From positions 48,935,892 through 48,999,891 of the forward strand of contig NC_087069.1 of the NCBI RefSeq assembly GCF_963678635.1: a stretch of DNA of 64,000 bases, read 5' to 3'. The notes under the pieces were generated by a model, which saw only the letters and a list, made by a program, of their open reading frames with translations, ran no database searches and was not told the DNA's origin. The DNA is from Symsagittifera roscoffensis. Lineage: Eukaryota; Xenacoelomorpha; Acoela; Convolutidae. How positions within the stretch are numbered: the stretch's first letter is position 1; each line of letters starts with the position of its first letter. Of this stretch, positions 10,794-19,758 are shown piece after piece. The translations under genes were made by a program, and so were the position numbers.

Positions 10794-12413
10794 TTACAAC
10801 CAAGACGTCAGTGTTGCTCGGAACCAAGGAAAGTATCTCAAGCGGCTCCATACGTGTCTGATTTCCGTTGGTATGGCGAACACCTTGCACGCAGTCTCAA
10901 ACAACTCGAGTCTCCTGCTGTAGTCTATTGCATATATCGACTCCTCCGTTGGTGCCCTCGCTTCCCGATACTTCGTTATGTTCTCTTCTATCCATCTCAG
11001 AGCCAACATCGTATTTACTGCTAGAAGCGTCACCTTCTGCCGGTGATCCGGCAATCCAACCGACCGAATTTCTTCTGTGTCCCATACCAGGCATAGGTTC
11101 TTGTGCTCTGGATACCACATCGTCTGCGCCAGACAGTGGCATGGGCATTCCCCATGGGTCATTTCGATGCTCCTCAGGTTTCGCTCCCCCGAGGCTTCCA
11201 AGAGAGGCTCAAGCTCCATCATTTTTTGGTATCGCATCGCTCTCTTCTGTACTTGGAGCACCCCCACGGGTTTCCCGATCACGTTTTGTCTCTCATGATC
11301 GCTCGTGTTTTCATTTTCCAATTTCAAAAGCTCCTCTCCCCAGATATCACTCAAGTCATCTCTCAATTCTTTTGGTACCGCTCCTCGAATCTTCCTCAAC
11401 AACCTGTGTGAATGATGCGACATTCGAGCCAATCTCACGCATTTGGGCACTGAAAAGGCTTTGTCTACTAATGTTCTCTGGCTGGACGCTTCCACCATCG
11501 CCATGTGCAGTGGGTAGTGGCTTCCACATAGGTTGGCCATTACCGATCCTATCAAGGATTTCGTGTTCAGTGGCAAGCCATAGGCTTCGCTCATGGGAAA
11601 CCCCATTTCTGCCTCGAGACCAACTTTCCAGCTCCGGATGTGTTTTTGAGTCACCTGCAGTACTCCAGGCCATGATTCCACACTCAATGCAGTCACTAAA
11701 TGGTGTTCAGACTCTAGCCTCTCCAGTGATTGCAAACTACACATTCTCGAGAAGAATCCAAGAGCCGTTGCGAGATTTACCGTAGTTCTTGCGTAACACT
11801 CCGCCACTATTTGCACTTCACTTTTCTCCCTTTCCGTGATGTCTTCAAACCAAGTGACTAGATCTTGTTTCTGGAAGGACAAAATTCTGACACACGATCG
11901 TCCATCACAAGTGTGCTCTCCGTTCCCGCACGTCGAATCCAGACAACTACCTGGCTCCATTTTCCTTGCTGTCTCAAGACCGCTCACTTTCTCGCCTGAC
12001 TCCTTCATCTGAGGCAAGATCAGTTTGTGCACCACGCTCAATTTCGCCAAATCTTCATCATCTGTTGGTGCTAGCCTCACCCGTTCGGTGGCCTCCTCAA
12101 TCAGATTCGCATGGGGATGTGGGCACCAGGAGGGTCTCATCAATTTCCATACCACTCCCAAGTTCGTGACCAACAAGCCATTGCCGTTTCCCATATTCAC
12201 TTCAATTCTCTTTTTCGAGCGCGGGATGCTTACCACCTCCGGTGTCTTCTCAAGAACCAGGCCCAGGCTCGGCCTCTCTCTCTCCACCGGGTCTATTTCT
12301 ACTATTTTCTCCGTCCAGAACTTCAGTAGTTCCGCAACCTCATGGTTTCTGTGAGCACTTCCAGCTTCTGGATCCAAGAAGGGGTTGTAGACTATTCCCA
12401 TTACTCCCGACAC
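10794..12413 (-). CDS. Cysteine-rich region, main segment (element A)
   Basis: 539 codons. Residues about 156-178 hold the cluster C-x4-C-x4-H-x-C-x4-C, with spacing identical to element B; near 424 is the C-P-C-H-C block followed by W-Y-P. It is flanked on both sides by single in-frame TAA stops that are absent from the other copies, so this is the middle of a larger polyprotein. Its function is unknown. The fixed Cys/His spacing across diverged subfamilies argues for a folded, possibly zinc-binding unit. Confidence 0.75.
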   Translation of the reverse strand: MSGVMGIVYNPFLDPEAGSAHRNHEVAELLKFWTEKIVEIDPVERERPSLGLVLEKTPEVVSIPRSKKRIEVNMGNGNGLLVTNLGVVWKLMRPSWCPHPHANLIEEATERVRLAPTDDEDLAKLSVVHKLILPQMKESGEKVSGLETARKMEPGSCLDSTCGNGEHTCDGRSCVRILSFQKQDLVTWFEDITEREKSEVQIVAECYARTTVNLATALGFFSRMCSLQSLERLESEHHLVTALSVESWPGVLQVTQKHIRSWKVGLEAEMGFPMSEAYGLPLNTKSLIGSVMANLCGSHYPLHMAMVEASSQRTLVDKAFSVPKCVRLARMSHHSHRLLRKIRGAVPKELRDDLSDIWGEELLKLENENTSDHERQNVIGKPVGVLQVQKRAMRYQKMMELEPLLEASGERNLRSIEMTHGECPCHCLAQTMWYPEHKNLCLVWDTEEIRSVGLPDHRQKVTLLAVNTMLALRWIEENITKYREARAPTEESIYAIDYSRRLELFETACKVFAIPTEIRHVWSRLRYFPWFRATLTSWL

Positions 12414-13109
12414 TTACTGATAATCCCCTTTCTCGCTGAGTCTCGAGTATTGCTCTGGCGAGGTTAGATTACGATGAACATCGTGTTCCTCTTCAAACTT
12501 CTTGTTGTAAAACCTCCGCACCTCATCCAGCTTTCGGTGGCTCTCTAGAGACAGTCTGGAGCCGTCCTCCTTCTCTATTCCAGTACTCTGGTACACGTTT
12601 AATATGATCGTCGAGACTCTCTTTTCTGCGGCTTTACCTCCGCTTGCTCTTTGGTGACATGCCAGGATGGTACTATCCGACATCATGGACATTATCCATC
12701 TCAAGAAGCACGTGGCGTCTTTCCGCCTGGCCAGGCTCAAGCCTGAATTATCCCTAGCCACATGTTGCACCAGTGCTTGGTACACTTCTAGCTTCTTGCT
12801 CCCTAGCTTTAGCCTGTCATACGAGGTCAACGTCTCCAACTCTATTCCCAACAGACTCCATGTGAACATCAGTTGTTCTGCGGTTCTAACGAAGGGGTTC
12901 GCCATCAGTGATGGGGCTGACGAGGGTGTCCTCATCGCTTCTTCGAAATGATCCTTCAGCAGATTCTGCCAGGATCTCTTCAGCTGGCTTGCCATTTCTA
13001 TCTGGTTAACTTCAGCCTTTTGCTGGGTGGCCCAATTGCGTCGTTTGCGAACTACTCCACTGTCTAATTTTTTCAAGCAATCTCCCATGTCTCGAGAGCC
13101 ACCCACCAT
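12414..13109 (-). pseudogene. Cysteine-rich region, N-terminal segment (element A)
   Basis: 231 codons, overlapping the end of the large protein (13073) in a different frame. In element C the large protein reads straight into this segment without a shift, so a short indel near 13075-13110 has broken the frame in A. It ends at a TAA where other copies have a tyrosine codon. The sequence is helical with repeated K/R and E and has no recognised domain. Confidence 0.7.
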
Positions 13110-16100
13110 GGCCGGGAGGTGTTCCTTGTTCTGCCCCTCTCTAGCGGATCACTCGTCACTTGCTTCCCCGTGGCCTGGTGTTCCTTCGAGACCCACTCCT
13201 TGCTGACATCTACTTCCCATGTCTGTCCGCTCGTCGAACCTCTCCTAACGTTTGTCTTCTGGGGCTTGAAGTCTTCTTCCGATGTCGAACTCGCGGATGT
13301 CTCTAATTCCCTCTCCACTTCGATTGGTCTCCTGAGTTCCGTGTTACTTTTGTACGCCGCCGTTTTGCATCGCGCCAAAACCACGGGCGCCGTCTCCCTT
13401 AAGTTTCCTTCCGAGACAGCATCCACTGATGGACTACTCAATCCCTCCGTGTCTCTCTTTCTCTTACGGGTCTTCACATCTTTGCTTGTGGGTGTCGTCG
13501 TTATCATCACTGATTCGACCTCTTTGTCCACATCCAACCTTTCCAACTCTTGCCTCCCCCCTGCTCGAGCCTTAAGGATATTAGTACTTTTTATCATATT
13601 ACTAGTCCCAACCTTATCCCCTTTTATATCACTAATTATTTTATCTACAGTTTTTGGTTTCAGAGTAGAGCTGTCTTCACATTTCTTATCTCCGGTCTTC
13701 GATCGCGACTTTCGCAATTCCATCAGCTTGTTCAGCAACTCCTTCCTTGCCTTCTCGTCTAGGCCAGTCCCCATCACGAGCGGTTCTCCGAACTTCACAA
13801 CTGCATCCCAAAGTTCGTCCTTGAATCTATCCAACGTCGTCTCACTGCCTACTTCCTGATTGAACTCATCCAAGAACTTTCGCCAAGCATCGGCATCCAG
13901 AGTTCCCAGGAACATGTCCTTATTTCCTTCGAACGTGTTCTTCTCCCTTTCCTCCGAGCTCAAGAGTATCATCCCCATATTGGAAGTCTCGCTTGTCAGA
14001 GGCAATTCCAGGTTCTTCCGGGGAGACGAGGTTAGAGGTGGTGTGGCAGTATCTGCCCAATTTTCCTCGCTCAAGTCTTCCAGTAGCTCTTGGGTGGTGA
14101 GCTCTTCTGATGTTTTTTGTTCTGGCGTCTGTCCTACTTCCATCTCCTCGCCGGCTTCGCTGAGAGTTTCGTCCATACTCTCTCCTTCTGACTCTGTCCT
14201 CATTCTCTCTAGAATTCTCTTGAACCTGTCTTCCACGGGTCCACTCCTCTTATCTCCAGGTGTCTCTACAGACAGCGGTGACGGTGTCATCGGGTCCGGC
14301 CTCTTGTACTCCGTTAGAGCCACGTACAGCTGCCCTGCCGCGCTCAACTCCCTGCCCTCCTGCCTCATTTCTACTTGTTCCAAGCCATCGGGAGCCTTAT
14401 ATTTCCGTGTTGCGAACTTCATGTCATCTGCCAATGCGATGTGCCCCTCTTTCACGAGCATCCTGCCATCGTCCCACAGCGGCAGCATGTTTTCAAGTCC
14501 CTTTTTCTCAAGAACTCTCAAGACCTTTCGCACCTCATATCCGGGTGGCAGCGAGCCTCTCATTCTCTTCGCCTGTTTCGTCCATGAGTTTATTTTTGCT
14601 TCACTAGTGTGGAAGTAGACCGCCGCTGTGTATCCGACGAACAAGGGATCCCAGCCATCGGTGAAGTCCTTCTGTACTTCTTCCATCGCGACCTTTGCCA
14701 ATATGGAAGGGACTACCAGGGGACTATTCATTCCTAGGGTCATCCTCCTAACTATTGGGAACTCAGGCATGACGGCAGGCAGAACTTCTCTCTCCATTAT
14801 GCCCTCCAGTTCCCTCTTGACCATTGCGAAGCTCTCCTTCCAGGCAGGAATTCTCAAGATTTCCCTCCCATCCGCGGTCAGTGGGTTTAGGTTCCAGAAC
14901 TTCGGGTAGGCCTCGATGGGACCCTCACGTTTGCCTCCCATTCTGCATTGCAGCTGTCCCCGGAAGTTGTACACCATCAGTTCGGCATCTTTCACTTTTC
15001 CAAAGAGTACCGTGTTACTCATTTGTGCCCTGAGCGTCTCCTGCTGGCACCAGTTGAGCGCTGTCCCGTCCAGGATGCTGATTAGGCTTACGTGTGTCAC
15101 GGAGTAGCGATACGTCACTACCATGGGATCTGGGAAGGCGTACGTCACTGCGGGACCGTAAATACAAGTCACCACCTCTTCTAGACCTCTAATTATCCCC
15201 ATTGGGTCCGATCTCATGGCCAGGCACAGGTCCGTTAACAGGGGCATACCTCTATTCATCTTGCTCCACTCCTCTCTAGACTTCGGATCCGTCTCATTTC
15301 CCGTCAAGTGTCGATTCTGCATCATGAGGTACTGCACCAATAGCGTTTTCAACGCCGCCGCACACTTGTAAGAAGATGTTTCAATGCTCGAGTGGGTCTT
15401 GCCCATCGACAAAGGCTCCCCATACCTCATCAGTCGATGAAATGACACCAACTCTCCATGAGTCAGGAGCACTAGTGCCAGGTATCCATCAACTCGGAGT
15501 GTTTCTACTCCTCGACTGAACATATATATTGGACCCATGTTGAATAAATATCTGGGATAGACCAGATACAAGGCCAACAGCAGGCTGATAGGCATTCCCA
15601 TAATCTCCTGTACAAAAGCCCCAAAGAGAGTCGCCTTGGCGCCGAACACTTCCTCCATGAAATCTTTACCCCAGCAAGGACTCAAGAACTCCAGGATCTC
15701 GTGATTCTTTCTGGTCCTCAGCTCGCACTCCGCGTGCTCTCTCCAGAACCCTCCAATCGTTACTTCATTTGCTGCTGAGACAAATCTAGCCACCGTCATT
15801 TCTCTTTTTTCGGCCAGCTCCAGCTGTCTCTCAAGGAAACTCCAGATTTGCTTCACGAGGGGTGGCGCATCCTCCCTCGTCTTGTTCGTGGCGTTCTCTA
15901 GCCTCGGTGTCAAGAATGGCCACCAACCATTCTCCTGTGTCAGACGGTAGGCCAATGACTCGAGCTGCTTCTCCGTCTCGCTCACGTTTCTCCTCTCATG
16001 GCTTGGCACTCTAGATTTGCCGGTGGACTCCGTGACCTTCACTTCCATGCTCCTGAACCACAAGCTGGCCGTCAACTCGTTTATTGCTGGGTGATCATCC

Positions 16101-17389
16101 CCAATGACCGGGTTGAACTTAAGTTGCCGGGCAAAATTCGATATTTCCAGCAAGAGCACCTCTTCCAGTACGATCAAGATGTCAGCCAGTCCGTAGAAGC
16201 CCCTTAGTGCGTGGGATATGTCCGCCCACGCTGCCGCCAATTCTGACTTGTGGAGCCTCAGGTTTGATGGTTCCAATTCCCGATTGGGAGCAGCCATCAA
16301 GATTCGCCACTCATTTCCCTCCGCTATCAATACCAGGATTGCGTACACGAACTGTAGGGCAGGTGGCATACTCGCGTATCCGGGGGAATTGGTGAATATT
16401 ACCTTCGTCTTGGATCCGAATCTCGAGGCCACATTTTCCTGTACTTCATTCATTGCAGCAAACAATGTCTGGACGGCTTCCCAGATCTTTCTCGGTGTCG
16501 GTTCACCGGCCCTCAGCTGTTCAAGAAGTCCCGCTGCATGAAGGTGATCGTTCATCCCTGCAAATAAGAGCAACTCAGGCTCACAGGGCATCTCCGATTT
16601 TATCGCCACCACCAGCGTTAACATCTGGTTCAGTTCAGCTCCAGGCAACAAGTATACCAGCGTCTCTGGCCAAAACAGCTTGGGGGACGTGCCTTCAAAG
16701 TCGGATCCCGCCACAATGACTACCCTTGCGGCAGCTGGGTCTGCTCTATCGTAGACCGCCAACGTCTTGGCCAGCTGGGTACTCCCACAGGGTTTCCCGT
16801 ACCTGGGATCTGACGCCAGTTTCGAGCCTTCGTAGGCGGCATCCGGCAATTCCATTTCTCTCGGTTTTAGCAACTTGTCTACTACTCTCAGCTGTGCTGG
16901 AGTAGCCAACCTGATTCTGGCAATGTTCGTCCGGTGCTTGGGAGGTTCTGATATGAGCCCGGGACTCCCCAGCAACTTAAGAGGTCTGTAATTAATTGGT
17001 CCCATGATCGTCTTCAAGGGAATCCCTGTCAAATCTGCCGTCTCCATCAATTTCGCTCTCGAGAAATGCGCCTCATGAGCTTTCAGCCAATCCACGCAGT
17101 GATGCCTACTCAAGTCCTCATGCGATACTTGGTCGATGCCCAGTATCTCCGCCAATTCTCGCCGACATTCCAAGTCCTCTAGATCCAGCTTCTTCACCTT
17201 TTCTGTGTACTTCAGGCGAGCAGCCTCCGCTGACCTCTCTGCCCTCTTGCTCTCTGCCACCACCACTGATGATATCACTGAACTCGGGGGCGTTGGTGAT
17301 CTCACCTCCTCAGATTCCATTGGTGTGGCACTCGGTAACCTCGCTTGGTTGCTCCTCGAGCTATCTCTCGAGTCCACCCTCTGTTCCAA
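13073..17389 (-). CDS. Large accessory protein with degraded SGNH-like domain (element A)
   Basis: 1,438 codons, the largest intact version. Residues about 220-400 resemble a second SGNH hydrolase fold: V-A-G-S-D-F-E-G near 226 where block I (GDS) should be, F-A-G-M-N-D-H near 276 where block III (GxND) should be, and D-I-S-H near 391 where the block V Asp-His should be. The nucleophile context is scrambled, and in element B the last His is Asn, so activity is doubtful. Near residue 600 is one short hydrophobic stretch; residues about 1100-1200 are acidic and low-complexity; the C-terminus is basic. It is in the same frame as the SGNH entry upstream, across a TAG at 17474-17476 that element C reads as GAG. 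This entry is therefore the middle of a polyprotein and the listed Met may not be a real start. Confidence 0.8.
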   Translation of the reverse strand: MEQRVDSRDSSRSNQARLPSATPMESEEVRSPTPPSSVISSVVVAESKRAERSAEAARLKYTEKVKKLDLEDLECRRELAEILGIDQVSHEDLSRHHCVDWLKAHEAHFSRAKLMETADLTGIPLKTIMGPINYRPLKLLGSPGLISEPPKHRTNIARIRLATPAQLRVVDKLLKPREMELPDAAYEGSKLASDPRYGKPCGSTQLAKTLAVYDRADPAAARVVIVAGSDFEGTSPKLFWPETLVYLLPGAELNQMLTLVVAIKSEMPCEPELLLFAGMNDHLHAAGLLEQLRAGEPTPRKIWEAVQTLFAAMNEVQENVASRFGSKTKVIFTNSPGYASMPPALQFVYAILVLIAEGNEWRILMAAPNRELEPSNLRLHKSELAAAWADISHALRGFYGLADILIVLEEVLLLEISNFARQLKFNPVIGDDHPAINELTASLWFRSMEVKVTESTGKSRVPSHERRNVSETEKQLESLAYRLTQENGWWPFLTPRLENATNKTREDAPPLVKQIWSFLERQLELAEKREMTVARFVSAANEVTIGGFWREHAECELRTRKNHEILEFLSPCWGKDFMEEVFGAKATLFGAFVQEIMGMPISLLLALYLVYPRYLFNMGPIYMFSRGVETLRVDGYLALVLLTHGELVSFHRLMRYGEPLSMGKTHSSIETSSYKCAAALKTLLVQYLMMQNRHLTGNETDPKSREEWSKMNRGMPLLTDLCLAMRSDPMGIIRGLEEVVTCIYGPAVTYAFPDPMVVTYRYSVTHVSLISILDGTALNWCQQETLRAQMSNTVLFGKVKDAELMVYNFRGQLQCRMGGKREGPIEAYPKFWNLNPLTADGREILRIPAWKESFAMVKRELEGIMEREVLPAVMPEFPIVRRMTLGMNSPLVVPSILAKVAMEEVQKDFTDGWDPLFVGYTAAVYFHTSEAKINSWTKQAKRMRGSLPPGYEVRKVLRVLEKKGLENMLPLWDDGRMLVKEGHIALADDMKFATRKYKAPDGLEQVEMRQEGRELSAAGQLYVALTEYKRPDPMTPSPLSVETPGDKRSGPVEDRFKRILERMRTESEGESMDETLSEAGEEMEVGQTPEQKTSEELTTQELLEDLSEENWADTATPPLTSSPRKNLELPLTSETSNMGMILLSSEEREKNTFEGNKDMFLGTLDADAWRKFLDEFNQEVGSETTLDRFKDELWDAVVKFGEPLVMGTGLDEKARKELLNKLMELRKSRSKTGDKKCEDSSTLKPKTVDKIISDIKGDKVGTSNMIKSTNILKARAGGRQELERLDVDKEVESVMITTTPTSKDVKTRKRKRDTEGLSSPSVDAVSEGNLRETAPVVLARCKTAAYKSNTELRRPIEVERELETSASSTSEEDFKPQKTNVRRGSTSGQTWEVDVSKEWVSKEHQATGKQVTSDPLERGRTRNTSRPWWVALETWEIA

Positions 17390-17473
17390 ACGACTGGAAA
17401 GGGCTCTAGAGGCATTGAAGGGTGGGTTTGGTGGTGGTCCGAAAGTGAACTGGGCCGTCTCCAGGAGGTCCGC

Positions 17474-18328
17474 CTACAGCGCATTTATGTGTTTCTGGAA
17501 GACGTCATTCAACCATTCCATTCCTTTCGGTTTGTCAAAGTGAATGCCGTCACCCGAGGTGTTATCAGGGAATCCTGCCTGTTCCATTTGTCCCGCTACG
17601 TCCAACAGTCTGAGGGGAAGCACACTTTTCCGATGGATCTCTCGGATCACTCCGTTCAGGTTTCGCACCTTCTCATTCATTTCTACGGCATGCTGGTCGA
17701 ACCCCATGTTGTAGGGAACAGTGCATATCGTGAGCAGGATTGGATCCATCTGGATCCTGAGCTCCTCTAGAAGACAGCACATCTTGTCGTGCAATCTTGT
17801 CACCTTCCTAGGTTCCCCCCTAGACACATCATTATTTCCAATCATCAAGGTCACCGTGTACACTTTCGTCATCCCCAGCATCTCAAGTGTCGCTAGTATC
17901 TGTGGCGTGGCGGCTCCAGCGAAACTCAAGATCCCCGTCTGCCAGTGCGACTGGATTCGAGTCAACACTCGTAACAGGCTGTCCCCTATTATCAGATGGA
18001 CCGCGCCTTCCGGTACGCGGGGTGGCGAGAGATATTCCTCCCAGGCTGCATCATGAAAACAGTCTCTCCTGGCCCTCTGTTCAGAATTCCAATCCAACCG
18101 ATTGTGCCTGTGATACCTTTTCTCGGTGTTCTTTTTGTAGCTCGAGACCATGACGCTTCTAACTTGTTGTTCCCTCCAGGCAGGGGGAAGCTCCGCCCTT
18201 GCTGAGTTCTCACGACTCTTCTGTTGTAATCTCTCGTTCAGCTCCTTCAAACGGGATGAGCCGCCGCTCACTTGACTGCCGCTCGAGGTTGAAGTAGGAG
18301 TGTAGCCTGGCAGTTCCACAACCATCAA
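17474..18328 (-). CDS. SGNH/GDSL hydrolase-like protein (element A)
   Basis: 284 codons. The SGNH blocks are in order: I-I-G-D-S-L-L-R (block I, Ser nucleophile) near residue 112, F-A-G-A-A (block II, Gly) near 130, I-G-N-N-D-V-S (block III, Asn) near 162, and D-G-I-H-F-D (block V, Asp and His) near 265. All catalytic positions of the family are present. Members are esterases or lipases acting on acyl or acetyl esters; the substrate here is unknown. There is no signal peptide, so it is probably intracellular. The frame is continuous with the coiled-coil protein upstream except for one TAA at 18341-18343; element B has no stop there and carries both as one protein. Confidence 0.85.
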   Translation of the reverse strand: MMVVELPGYTPTSTSSGSQVSGGSSRLKELNERLQQKSRENSARAELPPAWREQQVRSVMVSSYKKNTEKRYHRHNRLDWNSEQRARRDCFHDAAWEEYLSPPRVPEGAVHLIIGDSLLRVLTRIQSHWQTGILSFAGAATPQILATLEMLGMTKVYTVTLMIGNNDVSRGEPRKVTRLHDKMCCLLEELRIQMDPILLTICTVPYNMGFDQHAVEMNEKVRNLNGVIREIHRKSVLPLRLLDVAGQMEQAGFPDNTSGDGIHFDKPKGMEWLNDVFQKHINAL

Positions 18329-18340
18329 TGGGCGTATGGG

Positions 18341-19249
18341 TTAAGCCTCCAGGCTGTGTAGGGAGGGCGGTACTTCGTTCGGGATCCAGACTTCCAACCC
18401 TTCACTCATATGTTCTCGAGCCTCACGGTCAAGATTGAATCGTCCTCTTGCCCTGGGAGCCTCATCCACTTCCATACGTGACTCTGGCCTCGAGGTCGTC
18501 ACTACCCGTTCCTTGGGCCTAGCCCCTTTCTGCAGATCCAGCTCGCGTTGTTGTCGCTGGATCCTCTCAAGTTTTGCTTGATCCCTTTCGAGAACCTGCT
18601 TCAGCTGCTCGCAATTTGCGGCCTGCTCCCGCACCCTTTCTGCCTGCTGCTGTTCCGCTCGCAGCATATCAAGCGACTCCTGAGTCCGATCCCTTTCCAT
18701 TATCGCCTGCTCCTTCTCAAGCTTCGCTTTCTCCCAGCCCAGCCTTGCTTGATCTCGATCCAGGTTTGCCTTGTTTCTTTCTCTCTGCAATTTCTCATGT
18801 TCCTTCTTTAGAGTGCCGAGATCCGGGTACACCTCAGTTGTTTGCTGCGCTCGCGTCATTGATGGCACTTTACTCGCACTCTGGCTTGAGGACCTGACGG
18901 ATGGTCTGTTCGGCATTGGGAATTCCCCTGCACCATACTCCGTAGTGTTGTCCAAGCCGGGATTCCTTGCCAAGTTGAACCCCCTTATAGCCCCATCCGC
19001 GTTCCAGGATAGCCATCTGGTTTGCTCTTGATTGGATACTCCATCCGTGGTGTAGCCTACCATCAGGACAGCCTCCGTAGCAGACTCCCTGCACTCGCCC
19101 TGTTCCTCCAGTTGTAGAATGGCATTCAACATTACCGCCATTCTCTCATCTATCTGGGTATAGTCCAGGTCCCTCAGGCGTCTGTACAGTTCGTCAAGAG
19201 TAGGCTTTTTCAGGGCCGCGGGCATAGACTTCCAGATTCTGTCTGCCAT
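18341..19249 (-). CDS. Coiled-coil protein, start of the second giant frame (element A)
   Basis: 302 codons. The Met at 19249 follows 510 bp of non-coding sequence after Pol and is the best start for the second giant frame; the homologous start in element B is at 38079 with similar spacing. Residues about 1-95 are a conserved helical region, and about 145-250 form a strong K/E/R/Q-rich coiled coil with repeats such as L-E-R-D-Q-A-K-L. A role in oligomerisation is likely. The coiled coil followed by an SGNH hydrolase recalls ORF1 proteins of CR1/L2-type LINEs. Confidence 0.8.
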   Translation of the reverse strand: MADRIWKSMPAALKKPTLDELYRRLRDLDYTQIDERMAVMLNAILQLEEQGECRESATEAVLMVGYTTDGVSNQEQTRWLSWNADGAIRGFNLARNPGLDNTTEYGAGEFPMPNRPSVRSSSQSASKVPSMTRAQQTTEVYPDLGTLKKEHEKLQRERNKANLDRDQARLGWEKAKLEKEQAIMERDRTQESLDMLRAEQQQAERVREQAANCEQLKQVLERDQAKLERIQRQQRELDLQKGARPKERVVTTSRPESRMEVDEAPRARGRFNLDREAREHMSEGLEVWIPNEVPPSLHSLEA

Positions 19250-19758
19250 TGTGTGACTTCGGGACTTATTTCGATGTTGACCAACTCAAGATTACCAACT
19301 CAAGATTACCAACTCAAGATTACCAACTCAAGATTTCTCTAGAAATGTTCCTTTGCAAATGCTGATTGCAGGTGTCGATTATCACGAGGTCAGTTAAGAT
19401 TATCTTTTCTGTCTCTCGCTTGGGTGTTGTTGAATTTTCAACTTTGTTTTTCAAACTTGATCTGAAAACAGAAACCATATTAAAACCTGCCATGCCATAT
19501 TCCTAGCCTAAAAACCCCCCTTTTACCCGTATGGTTAAAATCCTATCATTTCTATTCCACTTAAAACAATTTCGAATTGGAGTTTCACTAAAAGCATGCA
19601 GATTCATTTTATGTTTTAGCACCATCAATCCTATACAATTTAATTGTCATGCCAGTCGTGTTTAAGACCCCTTTTACCTGTATCGTCCCCAGTACCTGAC
19701 TCAAGACCACTCCCTTATTCCCGACTCGAGACCCCCATGTACCCAACTCAGGCGATGC
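19250..19758 (-). other. Gap between Pol-macro and the second giant frame (element A)
   Basis: About 510 bp without a gene. It holds a 14-bp tandem array (19281-19336) and several CTCAAG-type words. Expression of the downstream frame needs a spliced or separate mRNA, or internal initiation; I could not identify a splice acceptor with confidence. Confidence 0.6.
19281..19336. repeat. 14-bp tandem repeat, four copies
   Basis: CCAACTCAAGATTA is repeated four times with one change in the last copy. It sits just upstream of the start of the second giant frame on the minus strand. The period is the same as that of the leader minisatellite. Confidence 0.9.

Noticed and set aside
13119..14618. Long open frames on the plus strand (also 55259-56089 and 58805-59647)
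   Set aside because: They lie antisense to the well-supported large accessory protein, are Ser/Leu-rich shadow products and have no recognisable domain. Their conservation follows from the sense frame.
10362..19249. Second giant frame as a retroviral-type env gene
   Set aside because: No signal peptide, furin-like site, fusion peptide or clear membrane anchor. One short hydrophobic stretch near residue 600 of the large protein is not enough. The SGNH domain alone does not make it an envelope esterase.
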